Positions 60,103 to 64,000 of a stretch of DNA of 64,000 nucleotides are shown here, piece after piece. Each line of letters begins with the position of its first letter. Position 1 is the stretch's first letter. Location: positions 50,168,284 to 50,232,283 of the forward strand of contig NC_090698.1 of the NCBI RefSeq assembly GCF_040954835.1, read 5' to 3'. The notes under the pieces are model-generated. The model did not search any database. It saw only the letters and a list, made by a program, of their open reading frames with translations, and was not told the origin of the DNA. Origin of the DNA: Lepisosteus oculatus (taxonomy: Eukaryota > Chordata > Actinopteri > Semionotiformes > Lepisosteidae). A program made the translations under genes and the position numbers.

Positions 60103-61554
60103 AATGACCTACTGCATGTACATGTATTTATACAGTAGCTACTGTATATACAGTATACAGAGTGAAGCTTAGATTTGCCATGTCACATTTGGCTGAATTC
60201 CTTTAGCCATGTCTACTTGTGGAAAGAGCTGGCTATGGATACAGCTCTTCACACAATCTTAAGTTTAATCAAGTTCCAGATGGTTAAAGTCCAAGAAAAA
60301 CCCTCTGTTAATGTCTGTAATGCAAGCAATCAGAAGGCACTAGGCTTGCATAGGGACTGGAAGAGTACGTTCACAAAGTGTACTTTTATTTACTTGAAGA
60401 AAAGTACTGTTACTTTGAAAAACTATGTTGTTAAAAGTTTACTTATAGAAACTACATGAGGGAATGCACAAAAGTATCAGAATTAAAAATGTAGCCATCG
60501 TTAACACACACCTATGGCTACCTTTACTGTACATCTCTAAACAGGAATTTAAGTTTGCCACAGAGTTTTACCATGTTAAATGATCAAATGTTAAAAATAT
60601 GAAGGTTTGTTTTTAAAATTATTGTACATCCCTATTACTCTTCTAAACTATTAAATCACATCTGTTTTTTATACTCAACAATACTAAAGAATGCATGCTT
60701 TTAATTTAATGACTTCTTGTTCAGCTTCAGTGGCAGCTTATTCAATTCTAGTCTTACTCTTTTGCACTCTTTTACCTGCTAAATAAGAGTCCAGTGACAC
60801 AGAAGATCCTCTCAAAGGCAGATGTGGCAAGGGAGGAGTGTGCTGGCCATAATGCATTTCCCTGATTGGGGAAAAACATCTCTGCAGATTTCATGATGTT
60901 TTCTGAACAGAGCAAATATTGAACAAAAGACCTCAAAGAAGCAAAAAAGGTCCTCTTTTTAGAGCTTTGCTCCATTTGCTGCCTGATGTACTCCAGATCT
61001 GCACTGTAAAATACACTATTTATATCCCCACAGATAACATGAATACAATGTTGATGTCACATATGAGACATGAAAATTATTAAACAAAAATAATTCCAAC
61101 ACACATTTGAGGTCTAGCAGGCTCTATTTGCCATATACAGTAGGCCTGCTGGAATTATAACTGTGATTCAAAGTTTAAATCCCTCTCTCTATGAATTTGC
61201 TTTCCATATCATCAGTCCAGTGTAAAACTGATTATGTTAGGTGAGTAGTAATTATTAAATGTATTTTGTATTTTAAATGTATTTGGAATGTTTCAGTAGG
61301 CAGTCTTCAAAAACAAGTTCCACTTAAGCCAATTGCACCAGGACATTTTTTAAAATTTCAGCCACAGATGCCTTTTAGAATTTAAAATTGAATTTAGAAA
61401 AGAATTGAATTATATGTATTAACTGTTTTATAAACAGTTCTCAGTGGATATTTAGAACATATCACAAATTAAAGTTAAATGAATGCTTATTTTTTAATTA
61501 AACCAAATATAGTTTTCTAATAGGCATAGTGCCTTTACGGAGATTTCACCATGT
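60103..61554. other. Intergenic, no gene seen
   Basis: No recognised gene. A TACTGTATATACAGTATACAG cluster is at 60138-60158. Confidence 0.35.
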
Positions 61555-61740
61555 GATGGATGACCTCGACTGCCTTCACTCGAGACGCATTACTCCAGTC
61601 GTCGTCATACTCCACACGGAAGCACTCATATTAATCATCTTTGTTACTTAGAGACAGAATATCCCTCAGATTTTTTATGGTGACATCATTCTTGAACTTT
61701 GGCAGCAGGGTGGCAGCTCAGATCAACTTCAGGGACTGAA
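61555..61740 (-). pseudogene. Unrecognised coding-like remnant
   Basis: On the minus strand one frame reads PKFKNDVTIKNLRDILSLSN, then KDD and a stop, then YECFRVEYDDDWSNASRVKA and VEVIHHMVKSP before another stop. The amino-acid mix looks like a real protein rather than random AT-rich sequence. I do not recognise it. Stops in frame mean it is not intact. It could be a processed pseudogene or part of a transposon. Confidence 0.4.
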
Positions 61741-61899
61741 GCATTTTGGAAAAATGCCTCTTACTGCTTACTGTAAGACATCTACCAAAGCATTGAAAGT
61801 GTAGGCATCTAAAACTCAGTCATGCTAGTGCAGCAGAATGTCTCTCCAGACTGTTGAGATCATTCCAGTGAGCTGTCACCCAACGCAGTTGTCTCGCCA

Positions 61900-62934
61900 T
61901 CCAACAGCCTGTGGTGGTGGAAGTGCACTTCACTCATAGAGCAAATCATTTGTTTTCATGCTTTATCAGACTCTCAGATCTTAGCATGAACAGTACTGTA
62001 GGGCTTGATATGATGGTAAAATTAGGCTACATATCATGAATAAGATATTCAAACACAAGTAAAGTAGCTAAATACTACATGTCTGGAGATCTTTATTGAT
62101 GTACGTCATCAGCTGAATTGCCAGGGTATCAGTCTTGACCTGTTTGCTTGTAGAACCAGAAAAATGTGCTGACTCTTTCTCTTTTTCTCTGCCCTTCATT
62201 AGAAATCATCATTATTGACTTCTGGGGGTGATTTCTTTGCACTGAATATCATAGTAAAAATACTATTTTGATTTCAATTGTCAGTCAGATACTGCAACTA
62301 ATAACCCTTACAAAGATTCAGATGGCAAGTTACTTTTGCCAGAGTGTGTATTTGCAACTTTTTTTTGTCCATACTTAAGAAGTATAGCAAAGAATTTCTG
62401 CTTCATTTCTTTACACTCCTATGATTATGTGAATGCACAGATAGTGAAAAAAACACCGGGATAATAAAGGACACCAAGGATATCAAAAGCAACAGCTTTC
62501 ACAAAGGTATGTCTCAAGCGTTAATCAATCAAAAAACATCCCAACATACTTATAGTTACTCAAAGCATAATTCTAAGTACACAAGGCTTGGTTGCCTGAT
62601 TCTCAGTGACTGAAAGAGGAGTGATTGTTGTGGAGCCTTTAGCAAGAGGTTCACTGACCAAGCCACCTCACCTTGCTGATGCTGAACTTGCAGTTTCATA
62701 AACCAAGGTGACTAAGGTGATGTCATCATGGAAACCCAAAAGAAAGGCATCATCTGCAAAGAGCTGCAGTAGGTGGAATTGCATACTTAAGGACTGCGGT
62801 ATGTGTGCATTGATTTGAAAAGACCGCAAATTTCAACCTTGAGCATGAACTTTCAGATTAATGAAAAATGGTCCACTGAGAACTCCACAGACTGGGATAT
62901 CATAGTGAAGATGTAGTTGACACCCATCACACCT
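61900..62934. other. Intergenic, no feature assigned
   Basis: Sequence leading into the Tc1-like remnant. Part of 62600-62930 may belong to the same element. Confidence 0.3.
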
Positions 62935-63375
62935 GGCAACGGATATTTGTGGGTCCAGTGTTGCAAAGAGCACAGGCAAACTGAGCAGTTGAGAAATGTG
63001 ATATGGTCAGATGAATTGTTCTTCACCACTTTCTTGACAAATGGATGAATGCAAGTGTGGCACCAACTTGAAGATTTCTACAGCTTGAAGTGCTTAGTTC
63101 CAACAGTGAAGGATTCCGTTGGGTCTTTAATGTTGTACGGACCATTTTTCGTAGTATAGTTTGGATGTATTTAGAAGACAAGATTACTGCTATTCACTGC
63201 TAATCATCTTCCTCCGTTGTTGCAGTTTCTTTACTGCTGGGAGGGGTGTGTTTGATGACGATAACTGATGTCATGGTCTTCTCAGTCACCAGATCAGAAT
63301 GAAATCAAACATTTAAGGGACAATCTAAAAAGACACTCTGGACAGTGTCTCAACCATTATTTACCAGGTATGAGT
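62935..63375 (+). mobile_element. Decayed Tc1-like transposase remnant
   Basis: In plus frames, 63005-63030 reads VIWSDELFFTT (first aspartate block) and 63090-63150 reads CLVPTVKDSVGSLMLYG, matching the CLVPTVKHGGGSVMVWG block of Tc1 transposases. Near 63285-63340 SPDQNEIKHLRDNL matches the SPDLNPIEHLWD block. Stops and frameshifts throughout. Confidence 0.8.
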
Positions 63376-63388
63376 TAATTGACTTTGT

Positions 63389-63540
63389 TGAGACGTAAAA
63401 CCAAGGTCCTGACTCACTGGTCATTAAAAATCCCAGGGTGTTTCTCGAAAAGAGTAGGGGTGTAACCCCGGCATCCTGTCCAAATTTCCCATGCCTCCTA
63501 ATAATCCCCCTCTATGAATTGACTACATTACTTTGTTCTC
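63389..63540 (+). mobile_element. Internal fragment of the 5S-derived SINE
   Basis: GACGTAAAACCAAGGTCCTG through CTAATAATCCCCCTCTATGA matches the middle of the family. Head and tail are missing. A run of 15 C follows (63540-63554), where the match ends. Confidence 0.85.
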
Positions 63541-63554
63541 CCCCCCCCCCCCCC

Positions 63555-64000
63555 GACGGCAGGCGGAGTGACGCGCCAGTTGGAGTATTCTCGGTCACAT
63601 TTAATGGCAACGTCAGCTCAAAGATTTGGTTCAAACCACCAAATGGAGACAGGCGTGCCGACAAGCGGACCCTGTTTATGCGGGATTAACGCTAGGATGA
63701 GAGAGAGTTAATGGACTTTGTTGTGGAAGAACAGTGTTACATCCCTCCTACACAACTCAGCAGACATTGGAATATTACATGCCATAGCACATAACAGAGC
63801 ATACTGTATGAGGTTTGCATTTTTCTGTCCACAACCTACAGTATATACTATAAGTCTATTAACAGTGCAATACGTGTCATTTTGCCAGAGTCTTGGGCAC
63901 AGTTTCTCTTGAAACATCAAGTTGGGCTGCAGCTTGTTTCATGGAGTTGCTTTTGCTAGCAAATACTTTTTTTCTATGAGGTAGATAGGTACGACTAGGA
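63555..64000. other. Right edge, no gene assigned
   Basis: Begins with a CpG-containing, GC-rich part (63555-63690) and continues AT-rich. The end (63880-63980) resembles transposase-like sequence but shows no diagnostic motif. Confidence 0.3.

Noticed and set aside
27190..64000. Coding exons of CHSY3 or another neighbour
   Set aside because: I looked for conserved-looking exons with splice sites on both strands and recognised none. All protein-like blocks belong to transposons or are unplaced.

Overview
The window is vertebrate nuclear DNA, most likely from a ray-finned fish. The evidence is AT-rich sequence with GT-AG introns, a 5S rRNA-derived SINE family with an L2-like 3' tail, Tc1-like and hAT transposons, CR1/RTE-like LINE remnants and TGTC...GACA solo LTRs. 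The repeat mix suggests a non-teleost lineage such as gar or bowfin, but that is a guess and I could not test it.

The genes lie in the left 27 kb. HINT1 (+ strand) and LYRM7 (- strand) are head to head with 737 bp between their start codons, as in human chromosome 5q31. I reconstructed LYRM7 as five coding exons between 10586 and 14663, giving 104 residues, the human length. HINT1 has exon 1 (15401-15511), exon 2 (16972-17076) and then two different intact copies of its last coding exon, at 22696-22860 and 26895-27059. Each copy has its own splice acceptor, 165 bp of open reading frame in the same phase, a stop codon and an AATAAA signal. Either copy completes a 126-residue HINT1, the human length, and the two products differ at 11 of the 54 C-terminal residues, including position 107 in the phosphate-binding loop. 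This pair of alternative terminal exons is the main result. A CpG-rich segment with a minus-strand splice donor near 1070-1260 may be the non-coding first exon of CDC42SE2, the next gene in the conserved order.

Introns and the LYRM7 3' flank carry recent mobile elements. There is a 1.1-kb inverted duplication containing 5S-SINEs (4009-5158 and 11811-12930), a head-to-head SINE pair in HINT1 intron 2 (17964-18911), and a complete internally deleted hAT element with a perfect 8-bp target-site duplication (20019-20728). Full SINE copies carry a motif that matches the CTCF consensus.

From 27.2 kb to the right edge I see no intact gene. This stretch holds decayed Tc1 transposases, LINE endonuclease and reverse transcriptase remnants, two solo LTRs with perfect 5-bp target-site duplications, a longer LTR with a possible primer-binding site, SINE fragments, and a long AAT microsatellite. 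In human the corresponding side of HINT1 is a gene-poor interval toward CHSY3, so the lack of genes is expected.
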